A stretch of 64,000 nucleotides of DNA from Lentisphaera profundi (GTDB lineage: Bacteria > Verrucomicrobiota > Lentisphaeria > Lentisphaerales > Lentisphaeraceae), in contig NZ_CP117812.1 of NCBI RefSeq assembly GCF_028728065.1, positions 2,356,001-2,420,000 on the forward strand, in the 5' to 3' direction. Below the pieces are notes generated by a model. That model was given only the letters and a program-made list of their open reading frames with translations. It had not been told where the DNA came from and ran no database searches. How positions within the stretch are numbered: position 1 is the stretch's first letter; the number at the start of each line of letters is the position of its first letter. The position numbers were made by a program, and so were the translations under genes. Below are positions 8,515 through 18,070 of this stretch, in pieces.

Positions 8515-10299
8515 TTACTTAGTTGGGGCAATTTCGCCCGATTTTAATTTATTAACATAATCCTTAGCCCAGCCGCGTACTTTACCCGACAAAATGACCA
8601 TCCCTATAATATTTGGCAATGCCATCCCGAGGATCATCGCATCCGAAAAGTCCAATACCGATCCAGGCTCTACCACAAATCCAACAAGTACGCAAAGAAC
8701 AAATATCACCCTGAAGCATACAAGTGTACTCACTCCTGCTCCGTTTTTATAAAAGCGATCGACTAAGTAAATCCATCCTCGTTCACCATAATAACACCAA
8801 GATACCATCGTCGAAAAGGCAAAAAGAACTATACATACTGTCAGAATCTGAGGCATAACTCCGCCTAGTGTACCCCAAGCTGCTGAAGTTAACTGAGAGC
8901 CATCAAACTCCGGGTGTATATTACAAACATCTGTAATGACGATAACTAAGCCCGTCATACTACATACTATAATTGTATCAATAAAGGGCCCGATCATTGC
9001 CACCACACCTTCCATTACTGGCTCTTCATTTTTTGCTGCCGCATGGGCAATTGACGCAGAGCCAAGACCCGCTTCATTAGAAAAAGCAGCCCTCTGAACA
9101 CCCATAATTAAGACACCAATAAACCCACCAAACATAGCTTCATTACTAAACGCCATTGAGATAATGCTACTTACTGCAGGAAAAATCTCCTTTGGATTAG
9201 AGCCAATTATCACTAATGAGACAATGACGTAAAGAGCGCACATCCCAGGAACTATAAACTCAGTGGCCGTACCAATACGTTTAATACCACCCAAAATCAC
9301 CAATGCTACTAGGGCTGCCATAGCCACGCCTATGCCCCACTGCATATTAGTACTGATTTCATTGTTAAAAAAATCTTTACTAATGGCGGCTAATGTTTGA
9401 CTGCCTTGGAACATATTGCCTCCTCCAAGCGCACCCCCCATAATCATCAACGCATAAAGAACTGCTAAAGCACTGCCAAAGTTTTTCAAAAATACGCCTT
9501 TATCTTTAAGAGCCAATTCTAAGTAATACATTGGCCCCCCAGAAAATGTCCCATCAGGATTAACAATGCGATATTTTTGAGCAAGAGTACAAGAAGAAAA
9601 TTTTGATGCCATACCAAAAAAAGCTGCTAGAATCATCCAAAAAATGGCTCCTGGCCCTCCTGCTTTAACCGCGATTGCCACCATTGCAATATTACCCAGC
9701 CCAACTGTTGCACTAAGCGCAGAAGTTAGAGCCTTAAAATGATTAACATCACCCGCTTCATTTGGACGATCAAACTTACCTCGTACCACGGCTATCGCAT
9801 GTTTGAACAATCGTAAATTGATAAAACTGTAACGGATAGTGAAAAATATCCCGCCCAACATTAGCGTAGCTACAATAAGAGGGATACCAGAACTTTTCTT
9901 AGGAAGCTTTTGTTCTACACCGCTAATCATTTTAGTTTCATAAATAGGATCCCCGTCTTTATCAGTAAGCTCCACCTTAGCTAAACCAAAAGAAAGGTCA
10001 TAAAACAAAACGTCAAATATTGTTGCTGTAACTGCTTCGATAAAGCCATCCACTTTGGCTGATACCTGTTTTAATGCACCAGGCTTAGGACTTTCTGTCG
10101 AAAGTTTCCCCACAGCCAAAACATCTGTTTTTTGTGGAACTTCAGACTTGGATGAATTTGCGCTAGTCGAATCTTGCGTTTTGCCAGCTTGGCTCTCTTC
10201 AACATTTGCCTCTAGAGTATATTCTACTGTAGGCGTCTCTTGGGAGAAAAGGGTAAAGGACAAACAAAGCGTCGTTATTAAAAAAAGAACTTGTTTCAT
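8515..10299 (-). CDS. Sodium:alanine symporter family (AGCS) transporter with secreted N-terminal extension
   Basis: A 594-aa protein. From about residue 140 it follows the AGCS family (Na+-coupled alanine/glycine uptake): SALSATVGLGNIAMVAIA, then GMASKFSSCTLAQKYR, GGPMYYLE, RAAFSNEAGLGSASIAHAA and about ten membrane helices. Before this is a cleavable-looking signal peptide (residues 1-20) and about 110 residues of Ser/Thr/Lys-rich sequence, probably periplasmic, which short AGCS proteins lack. Substrate is inferred as a small neutral amino acid. It is followed within 14 bp by the propeller-like gene and preceded within 17 bp by a zinc-ribbon membrane protein gene. Confidence 0.9.
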   Translation of the reverse strand: MKQVLFLITTLCLSFTLFSQETPTVEYTLEANVEESQAGKTQDSTSANSSKSEVPQKTDVLAVGKLSTESPKPGALKQVSAKVDGFIEAVTATIFDVLFYDLSFGLAKVELTDKDGDPIYETKMISGVEQKLPKKSSGIPLIVATLMLGGIFFTIRYSFINLRLFKHAIAVVRGKFDRPNEAGDVNHFKALTSALSATVGLGNIAMVAIAVKAGGPGAIFWMILAAFFGMASKFSSCTLAQKYRIVNPDGTFSGGPMYYLELALKDKGVFLKNFGSALAVLYALMIMGGALGGGNMFQGSQTLAAISKDFFNNEISTNMQWGIGVAMAALVALVILGGIKRIGTATEFIVPGMCALYVIVSLVIIGSNPKEIFPAVSSIISMAFSNEAMFGGFIGVLIMGVQRAAFSNEAGLGSASIAHAAAKNEEPVMEGVVAMIGPFIDTIIVCSMTGLVIVITDVCNIHPEFDGSQLTSAAWGTLGGVMPQILTVCIVLFAFSTMVSWCYYGERGWIYLVDRFYKNGAGVSTLVCFRVIFVLCVLVGFVVEPGSVLDFSDAMILGMALPNIIGMVILSGKVRGWAKDYVNKLKSGEIAPTK

Positions 10300-10315
10300 A
10301 AAATCAGTGTCGCAA

Positions 10316-11089
10316 CTACTTCTTTTTCTTCGGTGGCTCTACGAAATTAATCACAATTAAGCCTTCTTCAGGATCTAATTCAATACTTGCAATTTGTTTA
10401 ACCATCTCTTCTGGTTTATCTGATTCCGCTAACATGCTTTTAAAGTTTGCTTGGATTGTCATACTCGCAACAGTGGGCACTGGCACCCAACCTTGACTTG
10501 TTCCATCGAGAACAAACTCAGCTGTACCAGCTTCTTCATCATTAACGATTTTATAAGTGACCGATGAATAAAGATCTGTTTCAAATCCTTTATTGAGTTT
10601 CACTCTCAAAATAAATTTAAGTCTCTCTGAATCTAAAATCTTTACATAAAACTCTTGAGGAACGACAATGGCATCCACTGCCGCTGCCTTGCCTTCATCT
10701 GATTCCCAGCGACTTTTTAAATCATAATTCACCACTGCGGCCGCTTCTGCCTCGGTAAGGCTCAGTTTCTTCAAACGCATATATTTACTCACCTTATTTA
10801 GACGATTAAATAAGTACTTCTGCTTTTTCACTACTACGTCTTTTTTTAGCTCATCTTCATAGCTAGGCACATCCTGCTTCAGAAAAGCTCCAACGCCAAT
10901 GAGTGCTATAAGAATAAAAACGATTAGAGAAATCAGTTGCCTTAGTACAAAAGAACTCATTTTACTTTTAGTTGCTGAATTGCTAACCTTTGGATTCAAT
11001 TCTTTCATTTCAAGCTTTTCACCACATGTTCTGCAGAAAATTGCACCTAGGGGATTCTGGTTGCCACACTTATCGCACTGAATTTCCAT
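10316..11089 (-). CDS. Zinc-ribbon membrane protein of unknown function
   Basis: A 257-aa protein. The N-terminus is a zinc ribbon (CDKCGNQNP and FCRTCGEKL, four Cys), followed by a linker and one transmembrane helix at about residues 45-68. The rest (about 190 residues) is probably extracytoplasmic, mixed alpha/beta, without known motifs. The ATG at 11089 is preferred over an in-frame TTG at 11098 because an AGGA lies 10 nt before the ATG. It is the first gene of the probable operon running to the dGTPase gene. Zinc-ribbon plus single-helix proteins are common and of varied role, so no function is assigned. Confidence 0.75.
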   Translation of the reverse strand: MEIQCDKCGNQNPLGAIFCRTCGEKLEMKELNPKVSNSATKSKMSSFVLRQLISLIVFILIALIGVGAFLKQDVPSYEDELKKDVVVKKQKYLFNRLNKVSKYMRLKKLSLTEAEAAAVVNYDLKSRWESDEGKAAAVDAIVVPQEFYVKILDSERLKFILRVKLNKGFETDLYSSVTYKIVNDEEAGTAEFVLDGTSQGWVPVPTVASMTIQANFKSMLAESDKPEEMVKQIASIELDPEEGLIVINFVEPPKKKK

Positions 11090-11325
11090 AATATTCAAAT
11101 CCTATTGATTGATTCTATTTACACTTAGCACAATATCTTATCTTGATTAGCCATCTACAAGCTCAAAAACTAGTCATAAGTCAAAATGCATTTCGAATTC
11201 GCCAGCATTCATCTCTAGAGAAGCTAACAAGCAGTCTTTTTGGATTTTTTAGGCACTTATTCAAAAAAAACTTGTTACGAGTGGAAAAAAACACTTATTA
11301 CTTCATTTTTACAGTTCGTGATTTT

Positions 11326-11353
11326 TTGCCGGATCTAATACGAAAAATAATAA
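11326..11353 (+). promoter_or_regulatory. Candidate sigma70-type promoter upstream of tig
   Basis: Within the 316-bp stretch between 11089 and 11406, which holds no convincing gene, TTGCCG (11326) and TAATAA (11348) are 16 bp apart and lie about 50 bp before the trigger-factor start. A GGAA sits 9 nt before that start codon. Apart from this I see only A/T-rich sequence and short chance reading frames. Confidence 0.35.
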
Positions 11354-11405
11354 GCGGCAGAAATAAGCCCATACTTTTTAAATAAATAAAATTAGGAAAT
11401 ATATA

Positions 11406-12746
11406 ATGAGCCAAGCACTCACTTACTCTATCAGTGAAGTTTCTCCTTGCCGTAAAGCAATCGCCGCTACTAGCCCAGCAAAAGACGTTACTAAACTTTT
11501 CAACAACGCCTGTAAGCAAATTGGACAACAAGCAAAACTCCCAGGCTTCCGCGATGGCAAAGCTCCTCGTACACTCATTCTACAAAAATACGGTGAGCAA
11601 ATCACTAAAGAAATTCGTGAAAAGCTCGTTTCTCAAGTCGTAGACAAAGCGCGCGAAAACGAAAAATTCGAAATCGCTGGTTACCTCGACGTAGCAGAAT
11701 TCACTCCTAAAGCCAACGAAGACTGCGCTTTTACTATCACGATTGATATCTATCCAGAAATCACTCTTCCTGATTATAAGTCCATCAAAGTTGAACTAGA
11801 AGAATACGTTGAAGACGAAGCTAAAATCAAAGAAGCTCTCACGGAAATGACTGCACGCTTCTCTACAATGGAAGTTGTTGATCGCCCTGCAGAAAAAGAA
11901 GACTTTGTTAAATCAAACTTCTCTACTGACCTCGAAGCTACTGAAGCCACTAAAGATGTTCTCTGCGGTGAAGATCGCTGGATCCCACTCACAGAAAACG
12001 GTTTCATCCCTGGTGCTACTGAAGCTCTCACAGGAAAAAGCAAAGGCGACAAAGTTACTTGGACTGCAAACTTCCCAGCCGACTTCCATAAAGACGACTT
12101 AGCAGGCAAAGCTGTTGAATACACTGCGGACATCATCGAAGTTCATGGACGCAACACTCCTGAACTCAGCGACGAAATCGCTGTTCAAGCTGGCGCAACT
12201 GACGTAGCTGACCTTGAAGGAAAAATCAAAGAATCAATCAAATCACAATTTGAGAACAAGCAACGCAGCGAGCAGCGCGATATCATTGTCGATCAACTCC
12301 TCGAAGGTTTTGATTGTGACTTACCTCAATCACTATTGGATCAAGAAGCACACAGACAAGTACACACAATCATGTCTGAAGAAGGACTTGACCACCACCA
12401 CGACTGTGGCGATGATCATGATCACGTACACAACGATGACTGTGGACATAGCGATGAAGACAAGACCGCAGAAGCTGCTACACAAGAAAAAGCTCTTGTA
12501 CGCGCTACTAAAGATCTTAAAACTCGCATGATTCTAAGAGAAGTTGCAAAGGCTGAAAAAGTTGAACTCAATCAATACGAAGTACAAATGCAACTTTACT
12601 CCATGGCTCAGCACTATGGCATGAGTGTAGAAGACCTCACTAAGCAACTTCAACAAACAAATTCTCTTCACGAGTTTACTGATCACGTCCTCATGGACAA
12701 GACTTTAGACAAAATTGTTGACATCGCTTCAGGTAAAAACGCTTAA
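11406..12746 (+). CDS. tig: Trigger factor with a His/Asp/Cys-rich insert
   Basis: A 446-aa ribosome-associated chaperone and peptidyl-prolyl isomerase. The N-terminal ribosome-binding domain has the signature [17 protein letters not shown] (E. coli GFRKGKVP). A PPIase domain spans about residues 165-250 ([17 protein letters not shown]). The C-terminal helical chaperone arms follow. Residues about 329-353 form an unusual insert with seven His, two Cys and many Asp (for example [20 protein letters not shown]), a likely metal-binding stretch that standard trigger factors lack. The gene heads a tig-clpP-clpX cluster, a common arrangement, with 26 bp to clpP. Confidence 0.96.
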   Translation: MSQALTYSISEVSPCRKAIAATSPAKDVTKLFNNACKQIGQQAKLPGFRDGKAPRTLILQKYGEQITKEIREKLVSQVVDKARENEKFEIAGYLDVAEFTPKANEDCAFTITIDIYPEITLPDYKSIKVELEEYVEDEAKIKEALTEMTARFSTMEVVDRPAEKEDFVKSNFSTDLEATEATKDVLCGEDRWIPLTENGFIPGATEALTGKSKGDKVTWTANFPADFHKDDLAGKAVEYTADIIEVHGRNTPELSDEIAVQAGATDVADLEGKIKESIKSQFENKQRSEQRDIIVDQLLEGFDCDLPQSLLDQEAHRQVHTIMSEEGLDHHHDCGDDHDHVHNDDCGHSDEDKTAEAATQEKALVRATKDLKTRMILREVAKAEKVELNQYEVQMQLYSMAQHYGMSVEDLTKQLQQTNSLHEFTDHVLMDKTLDKIVDIASGKNA

Positions 12747-12772
12747 TTCATTATAATTCGGAGAATCTCAGT

Positions 12773-13372
12773 ATGAATCCACAAAACAGTCATTACGTAC
12801 CAATGGTCGTTGAACAGAGCGCTAACGGCGAACGCGGTTACGATATTTACTCACGACTACTAAAAGACCGAATTGTCATGCTGAGTACTCCAGTTGATGA
12901 TCACGTTGCCTCTTTATTAGTTGCACAATTCCTTTTTCTTCAGGCGGAAGATCCTAAGAAAGATATTCAATTCTTTATCAATAGTCCTGGTGGCTCAGTC
13001 ACTGCCGGTCTCATGATTTATGATACAATGCAAATCTTATCTTGTGACATTCAAACTGTATGCATCGGCCAAGCGGCGAGCATGGGTGCGGTTTTACTTG
13101 CTGCAGGTACTACAGGAAAACGCTACTGCTTACCACACTCACGTGTGATGATTCACCAACCTTCGGGTGGTGCTGGTGGTACTGCGGCAGACATCACTAT
13201 TCAGGCTGCTGAAATCAAGCGCTTGAAAAAAGAGCTCTATGACATCCTAAGTCTCCACACAGGAAAAGATTACAACGCTATTGAAACAGACTCCGACAGA
13301 GACTATTTCATGAGTGGTGAAGAAGCCAAAACCTACGGCCTTGTCGATCACATAATGACAAAGAAAGCTTAA
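12773..13372 (+). CDS. clpP: ATP-dependent Clp protease proteolytic subunit
   Basis: A 199-aa serine protease subunit. The catalytic Ser lies in [14 protein letters not shown], the His in [12 protein letters not shown], and the Asp in the SDRDYFMS segment, the normal triad order. ClpP forms two stacked heptamers and degrades substrates unfolded by ClpX or ClpA. An AUG with a good GGAG site upstream starts the gene. The gap to clpX is a single base, so the two are co-translated. Length is typical. Confidence 0.98.
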   Translation: MNPQNSHYVPMVVEQSANGERGYDIYSRLLKDRIVMLSTPVDDHVASLLVAQFLFLQAEDPKKDIQFFINSPGGSVTAGLMIYDTMQILSCDIQTVCIGQAASMGAVLLAAGTTGKRYCLPHSRVMIHQPSGGAGGTAADITIQAAEIKRLKKELYDILSLHTGKDYNAIETDSDRDYFMSGEEAKTYGLVDHIMTKKA

Positions 13373-13373
13373 T

Positions 13374-14663
13374 ATGTCTTCAAAAAAAGCACCTACTTGC
13401 TCATTCTGCTCTCGCGATAAAGAGGAAACTGGAGAACTCATTTCCAGTCCTACAGGAAGTTACATCTGTAGTGATTGCGTAGAAATATGCTCTGACATCC
13501 TATTTCCTCAACAAAGCATGGCCGATGTAGCAGAAGAAGAAAAGGTAGCGGACGCACCGAAATCTCCCTTTAATCTTCTGGCTCCAAAGAAAATTAAATC
13601 TGTCCTTGACGACTTTGTTATCGGCCAGGACTATGCCAAACGCACTTTATCTGTAGCTGTTTATAATCACTATAAACGTGTACAAAATAACCTCTTCCAT
13701 CCAGAAGGCAGAGGCGATTTAGAGATGGAAAAAAGTAATGTCTTATTACTTGGCCCTAGTGGCTGTGGTAAAACTCTTTTAGCGAAAACTCTAGCGAAAA
13801 CTCTCGATGTTCCCTTTACGATTTTTGATGCTACTACCGTTACTGAAGCTGGCTACGTAGGTGAAGATGTTGAAAATATCATCCTCAGACTGATCCAAGC
13901 TGCAGATGGCGATATCGAAAAAGCTCAATACGGAATTATTTACGTCGATGAAATTGACAAAAAAGCCAAAAAAGGCGAAAACATGTCAATCACTCGTGAT
14001 GTATCAGGCGAAGGCGTTCAACAGTCTCTCCTGAAAATCATTGAAGGCACACACTGCAACGTTCCTCCTAAGGGTGGTCGCAAGCATCCTAACCAAGACT
14101 ACATCCAAATCGACACCAGTAATATTCTCTTCATTTGCGCCGGCGCATTCGTAGGACTTGAAGATGTAATTCGCGGTCGCCTAGGACGTCGCGTTATTGG
14201 CTTTGGCGAACAAGGCAAAGGAACTAGATCTGACGCAGATATCGAAGAAATCATGCGCGAAGTTGAACCCGGCGACCTAGTCAAGTACGGGCTTATCCCC
14301 GAGCTAATAGGGCGCTTACCAGTGATATCTGTTCTTAATCCACTCAAAGAAGATGATTTGGTTCATATTCTAACCAACGTCAAAAACTCCATCATCAAAC
14401 AGTATCAATATATCTTACTGAGTGATGGCATAAAACTTAACTTTACTGATGACGCCTTAAAAGAAATGGCGCATTTAGCCATTGACAAAGGTACTGGTGC
14501 TCGTGGATTGCGCTCTATCCTAGAGAAATCAATGCTCGAACTCATGTTTGAACTTCCTAGTCGTACAGACGTAAAAGAAGTCATCATCAATAAAGAATTT
14601 GTTGCAAACGGCTCAGAACCTGAGTACATACTCAAAAAAACTAAGAGTAAAAAAAGCTCTTAA
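13374..14663 (+). CDS. clpX: Clp protease ATP-binding subunit ClpX
   Basis: A 429-aa AAA+ unfoldase. The N-terminal zinc-binding domain has four Cys (CSFC and CSDCVEIC). Walker A is LLGPSGCGKTLLAKTLA, Walker B IIYVDEIDK, and the pore loop GYVGEDVE and the RKHPNQD segment are present. The sensor-2 region GTGARGLR is near the C-terminus. ClpX recognises and unfolds substrates and feeds them to ClpP through the IGF-type loop, here seen as VIGFGEQ. A strong terminator follows at 14688, closing the tig-clpP-clpX unit. Confidence 0.98.
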   Translation: MSSKKAPTCSFCSRDKEETGELISSPTGSYICSDCVEICSDILFPQQSMADVAEEEKVADAPKSPFNLLAPKKIKSVLDDFVIGQDYAKRTLSVAVYNHYKRVQNNLFHPEGRGDLEMEKSNVLLLGPSGCGKTLLAKTLAKTLDVPFTIFDATTVTEAGYVGEDVENIILRLIQAADGDIEKAQYGIIYVDEIDKKAKKGENMSITRDVSGEGVQQSLLKIIEGTHCNVPPKGGRKHPNQDYIQIDTSNILFICAGAFVGLEDVIRGRLGRRVIGFGEQGKGTRSDADIEEIMREVEPGDLVKYGLIPELIGRLPVISVLNPLKEDDLVHILTNVKNSIIKQYQYILLSDGIKLNFTDDALKEMAHLAIDKGTGARGLRSILEKSMLELMFELPSRTDVKEVIINKEFVANGSEPEYILKKTKSKKSS

Positions 14664-14687
14664 AGCAAACTTCATATCCCCTTTAGA

Positions 14688-14717
14688 GGCCTCTTTGTTC
14701 ACAAAGAGGCCTTTTTT
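14688..14717 (+). terminator. Rho-independent terminator after clpX
   Basis: A perfect 10-bp stem GGCCTCTTTG/CAAAGAGGCC with a TTCA loop is followed by six T. It lies 24 bp after the clpX stop codon. Confidence 0.92.
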
Positions 14718-14837
14718 ATTCTACCTTCACTATTTTAACTTCCTCAATTGCCTTAGCTTTGAATCACAAAATTGATTGGCATAAAATCAAATAAAAAGCA
14801 TATTAGCGAACTTTTAAATTTATCAGCGAGCTAAAGC

Positions 14838-17800
14838 ATGGAAAACGAGAATCAACACGAGAATTTTTCTTTTGTCGAGAGCGAAAAAAAGATTTTAGAT
14901 TTTTGGACCGAAAAAGAGATTTTTAAAAAATCTCTTGAGCAAACAAAAGACTGCCCACCGTACATTTTTTATGATGGTCCTCCCTTCGCAACGGGCTTAC
15001 CTCACCATGGCCATTTAGTCGCTTCGACTCTTAAAGATATCATCCCACGTTATTTCACCATGAAAGGACGCTATGTTGAGCGCCGCTTTGGATGGGACTG
15101 CCATGGCTTACCTATTGAACATGAGATAGATAAAAAACTCGGTATGAGTGCGCAAGATGCCGTTGAAAAAATCGGCGTCAAAGCTTATAACCAAGAATGC
15201 CGTGGCATCGTACAACGATTCACTTCCGAATGGGAAAAAACTATTTCACGCATTGGTCGCTGGGTTGACTTTGAGAACGACTACAAGACCATGGATACAG
15301 ACTTCATGGAATCTGTGTGGTGGATCTTTGGCCAACTTTGGGAAAAAGGGCTCATCTACCAAGGAACAAAAGTCGTGCCTTTTTCGACTGCACTTGGCAC
15401 CGTCCTCTCTAACTTCGAAGCCGGATCAAATTACCAAGATGTCCAAGACCCCGCCGTTACCATTTTCTTCAAACTACAAGACGAAGACGCCTACTTAGCT
15501 GCTTGGACAACTACACCTTGGACTCTACCCTCCAACTTATGTCTTTGTACAAACGCAGCAATCAGCTACGTAAAAGTTCGTGATGAAGAAAGTCAAAAAG
15601 TTTTTTACATGGCCGAAGCTCGTCTCGAACACTACAGAAAAAAGAACTCACTCGAAATACTCGAAACCGTTACTGGCGCCGATCTAAAAGGCCGTAAATA
15701 CGAACCCTTATTTCCCTATTTTGCGGAGCTCGCAGAAGAAAATTGCTTTCAAATCCTCAATGATGATTACGTCACCACAGAAAGCGGTACCGGCATTGTC
15801 CACCTAGCGCCAGGCTTTGGTGAAGACGATAATCGCGTCATGCAAGAAGCTGATATAAAAGCTACTGTATGCCCCGTTGACGACGCCGGAAAATTCACTT
15901 CAAAAGTCACTGACTATGCTGCCGTATACGTAAAAGATGCCGACAAAGAAATTATCAAAGACTTAAAAGAACGTGGCCGTCTTTACGAAAGAAGCTCCTA
16001 CCTTCACTCCTACCCATTCTGCCCGAGATCCAAGACTCCACTCATCTACAAATCCATTCCTTCTTGGTATGTAAATGTCGAAGCGGTTAAAGACAAAATG
16101 ATTGCTGCCAACAAACAGATTCACTGGGTTCCAGAGCACATCAAAGAAGGACGTTTTGGTAAATGGCTCGAAGGCGCGAGGGATTGGGCCATATCCAGAA
16201 ACCGTGTCTGGGGCACACCTATGCCGATCTGGATCAATGATACAACAGATAATAGAATCTGCATCTCTTCCATCGAACAACTCAAAGAGCTCTCTGGCAT
16301 TGAGTTAAGTGATCTCCACCGAGAGCACACTGACGAAGTCCATTTCACTATCCCTGGAGAAGAAGGGACCTACAAACGCATCACCGAAGTTTTTGATTGC
16401 TGGTTTGAATCAGGCTCAATGCCTTATGCTCAACTGCATTACCCTTTTGAAAATAAAGAAGTTTTTGATGCCGGTTTTCCCGCAGAGTTCATTGCCGAAG
16501 GTCTTGATCAAACTCGTGGTTGGTTTTACACACTCACGGTTTTATCAGCTGCTATTTTTGATAAGCCTGCATTTAAAAACGTCATCGTCAATGGACTCGT
16601 ACTTGCGAAAGATGGCCGTAAGATGTCTAAGTCTGAACGCAATTTCACCGCGCCTGACAGCCTCATGGAAGACTTTGGTGCCGATGCACTTAGACTTTAT
16701 CTTATCACTTCTGGACTCGTAAGAGGCGAAGAGCAAAAATTTGATGATAAGGGCGTAAAGGATATGGTTCGCACCGCCCTCCTTCCTTGGTTCAATTCTT
16801 TCAAATTCTTCAAAACTTATGCCGACCTCGATGGCTGGGATCCCGCCAAACACTATGTTGAAGGTGACAATATCACCGACAACTGGCTCATTTCGAATCT
16901 TCAAACTCTCAAGAAAAATATTTCTACAGAGATGGATGCCTACCAACTCTATAATGTTGTGCCTGCACTATTTACATTTATTGAAGACCTCACAAATACT
17001 TATATCCGTCTCAACCGCGGTCGCTTTTGGGCTGAAGGCCTAGAAGAGGATAAGTGCGCAGCTTATTCAACACTCTACACTGCCCTCAATGAACTCAGTA
17101 TTAGCATGGCTCCTTTTGCGCCATTCTTCTCTGAATTCATCTTCCAAGAACTTAAGAGTATGGACTCAAATAGCTCTGCTCCTGAGTCTGTTCACCTCTG
17201 TGATTACCCCACCGCTGACGAAAGTAAAATTAATAGTATACTTGAAGACGCCGTCGATCGCATGAATCAAATCATTCTTCTGGGCAGACAGAAACGAAAC
17301 CAAGTGAAGATCAAAGTTAAGACACCTTTGCAATGCCTTACCGTGATCCATAAAGACAAAGATTTGCTTCAAGAGATCTCTCGTCTTGAAAACTACCTCA
17401 AAACTGAACTCAATATCAAATCAGTTGCATATGATCAAGACGAAGCCAAGTACATTAACTTTTTCACTAAACCAAATTTCCCTGCATTAGGAAAACGACT
17501 TGGTAAACAAATGGGGAAATTTACTGGCATGATTAAAAAACTTAGTGAAGCTGACATTGCCAATTTTGAACGCGATGGTTCAATCGAACTAGGTGGAGAG
17601 GTTTTTACTCAAGGTGACATTGATATCTTTCGCGAAGCTCGCGAAGGCCATGATGCGCTCTCCAATAGCTTAATTTCTATTGAACTCGATTGCAATTTAA
17701 GTCCTGAACTGCTTCGTGAAGGCCTTGCTCGTGAAGTCGTAAATCGCATCCAGCGCTCAAGAAAAGAAGCGGGCTTCAATGTCGGCGACAGAATTGCTCT

Positions 17801-17966
17801 AAACGTTAAAAGTGATCCTAACCTTCAATTAGCCATAGAAGAACATCTTGAATATATCTGCGGAGAAACGCTTACCGATTCGATATCTTTCGTAATAGTT
17901 GAATCCTATGACTTTGAATTTAAAATTGAAGACTATGCTCTCGAGATAGGCTTACTTAAAGCCTAA
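14838..17966 (+). CDS. ileS: Isoleucyl-tRNA synthetase, eukaryote-like (type 2)
   Basis: A 1042-aa class I synthetase that charges tRNA-Ile. The HIGH-type motif is PPFATGLPHHGHL (the bacterial type 1 enzyme usually has PPYANG-IHIGH), the CP1 editing domain includes AAWTTTPWTLPSNLCL, and the KMSKS loop is GRKMSKSERNF. Length, the PPFATG motif and lack of a C-terminal Cys-rich zinc finger match the eukaryote-like type 2 IleRS. Members of that type in bacteria are known for mupirocin insensitivity; whether this holds here is inference. No T-box-like leader is seen in the 174 bp upstream. A terminator follows at 17989. Confidence 0.96.
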   Translation: MENENQHENFSFVESEKKILDFWTEKEIFKKSLEQTKDCPPYIFYDGPPFATGLPHHGHLVASTLKDIIPRYFTMKGRYVERRFGWDCHGLPIEHEIDKKLGMSAQDAVEKIGVKAYNQECRGIVQRFTSEWEKTISRIGRWVDFENDYKTMDTDFMESVWWIFGQLWEKGLIYQGTKVVPFSTALGTVLSNFEAGSNYQDVQDPAVTIFFKLQDEDAYLAAWTTTPWTLPSNLCLCTNAAISYVKVRDEESQKVFYMAEARLEHYRKKNSLEILETVTGADLKGRKYEPLFPYFAELAEENCFQILNDDYVTTESGTGIVHLAPGFGEDDNRVMQEADIKATVCPVDDAGKFTSKVTDYAAVYVKDADKEIIKDLKERGRLYERSSYLHSYPFCPRSKTPLIYKSIPSWYVNVEAVKDKMIAANKQIHWVPEHIKEGRFGKWLEGARDWAISRNRVWGTPMPIWINDTTDNRICISSIEQLKELSGIELSDLHREHTDEVHFTIPGEEGTYKRITEVFDCWFESGSMPYAQLHYPFENKEVFDAGFPAEFIAEGLDQTRGWFYTLTVLSAAIFDKPAFKNVIVNGLVLAKDGRKMSKSERNFTAPDSLMEDFGADALRLYLITSGLVRGEEQKFDDKGVKDMVRTALLPWFNSFKFFKTYADLDGWDPAKHYVEGDNITDNWLISNLQTLKKNISTEMDAYQLYNVVPALFTFIEDLTNTYIRLNRGRFWAEGLEEDKCAAYSTLYTALNELSISMAPFAPFFSEFIFQELKSMDSNSSAPESVHLCDYPTADESKINSILEDAVDRMNQIILLGRQKRNQVKIKVKTPLQCLTVIHKDKDLLQEISRLENYLKTELNIKSVAYDQDEAKYINFFTKPNFPALGKRLGKQMGKFTGMIKKLSEADIANFERDGSIELGGEVFTQGDIDIFREAREGHDALSNSLISIELDCNLSPELLREGLAREVVNRIQRSRKEAGFNVGDRIALNVKSDPNLQLAIEEHLEYICGETLTDSISFVIVESYDFEFKIEDYALEIGLLKA

Positions 17967-17988
17967 GCTAACTTTTCTATCACAATTC

Positions 17989-18029
17989 AACCCCGTACAC
18001 AAAGCTAAGCTTTGTGATTCGGGGTTTTT
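17989..18029 (+). terminator. Rho-independent terminator after ileS
   Basis: A long interrupted stem, AACCCCG..CACAAAGC / GCTTTGTG..CGGGGTT with a TAA loop, is followed by a T run. It lies 22 bp after the ileS stop codon. Confidence 0.88.
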
Positions 18030-18070
18030 CGTTTATTTTATCTGATTCATTTTTAAGCTTAGGAGTTGTA

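Noticed and set aside
11143-11385. 80-aa reading frame before tig
   Set aside because: No ribosome-binding site, no recognisable protein features, and it crosses the likely tig promoter.
11434-12531. Several 60-120 aa frames overlapping tig on both strands
   Set aside because: They are alternate-frame shadows of the trigger factor gene with no independent start signals.
14718-14837. T-box or other riboswitch before ileS
   Set aside because: No T-box sequence and no antiterminator structure was found in the short leader.
18014-18070. Longer N-terminus for the pseudokinase gene
   Set aside because: The extension starts inside the ileS terminator and has no ribosome-binding site, while the ATG at 18071 has a good TAGGAG.
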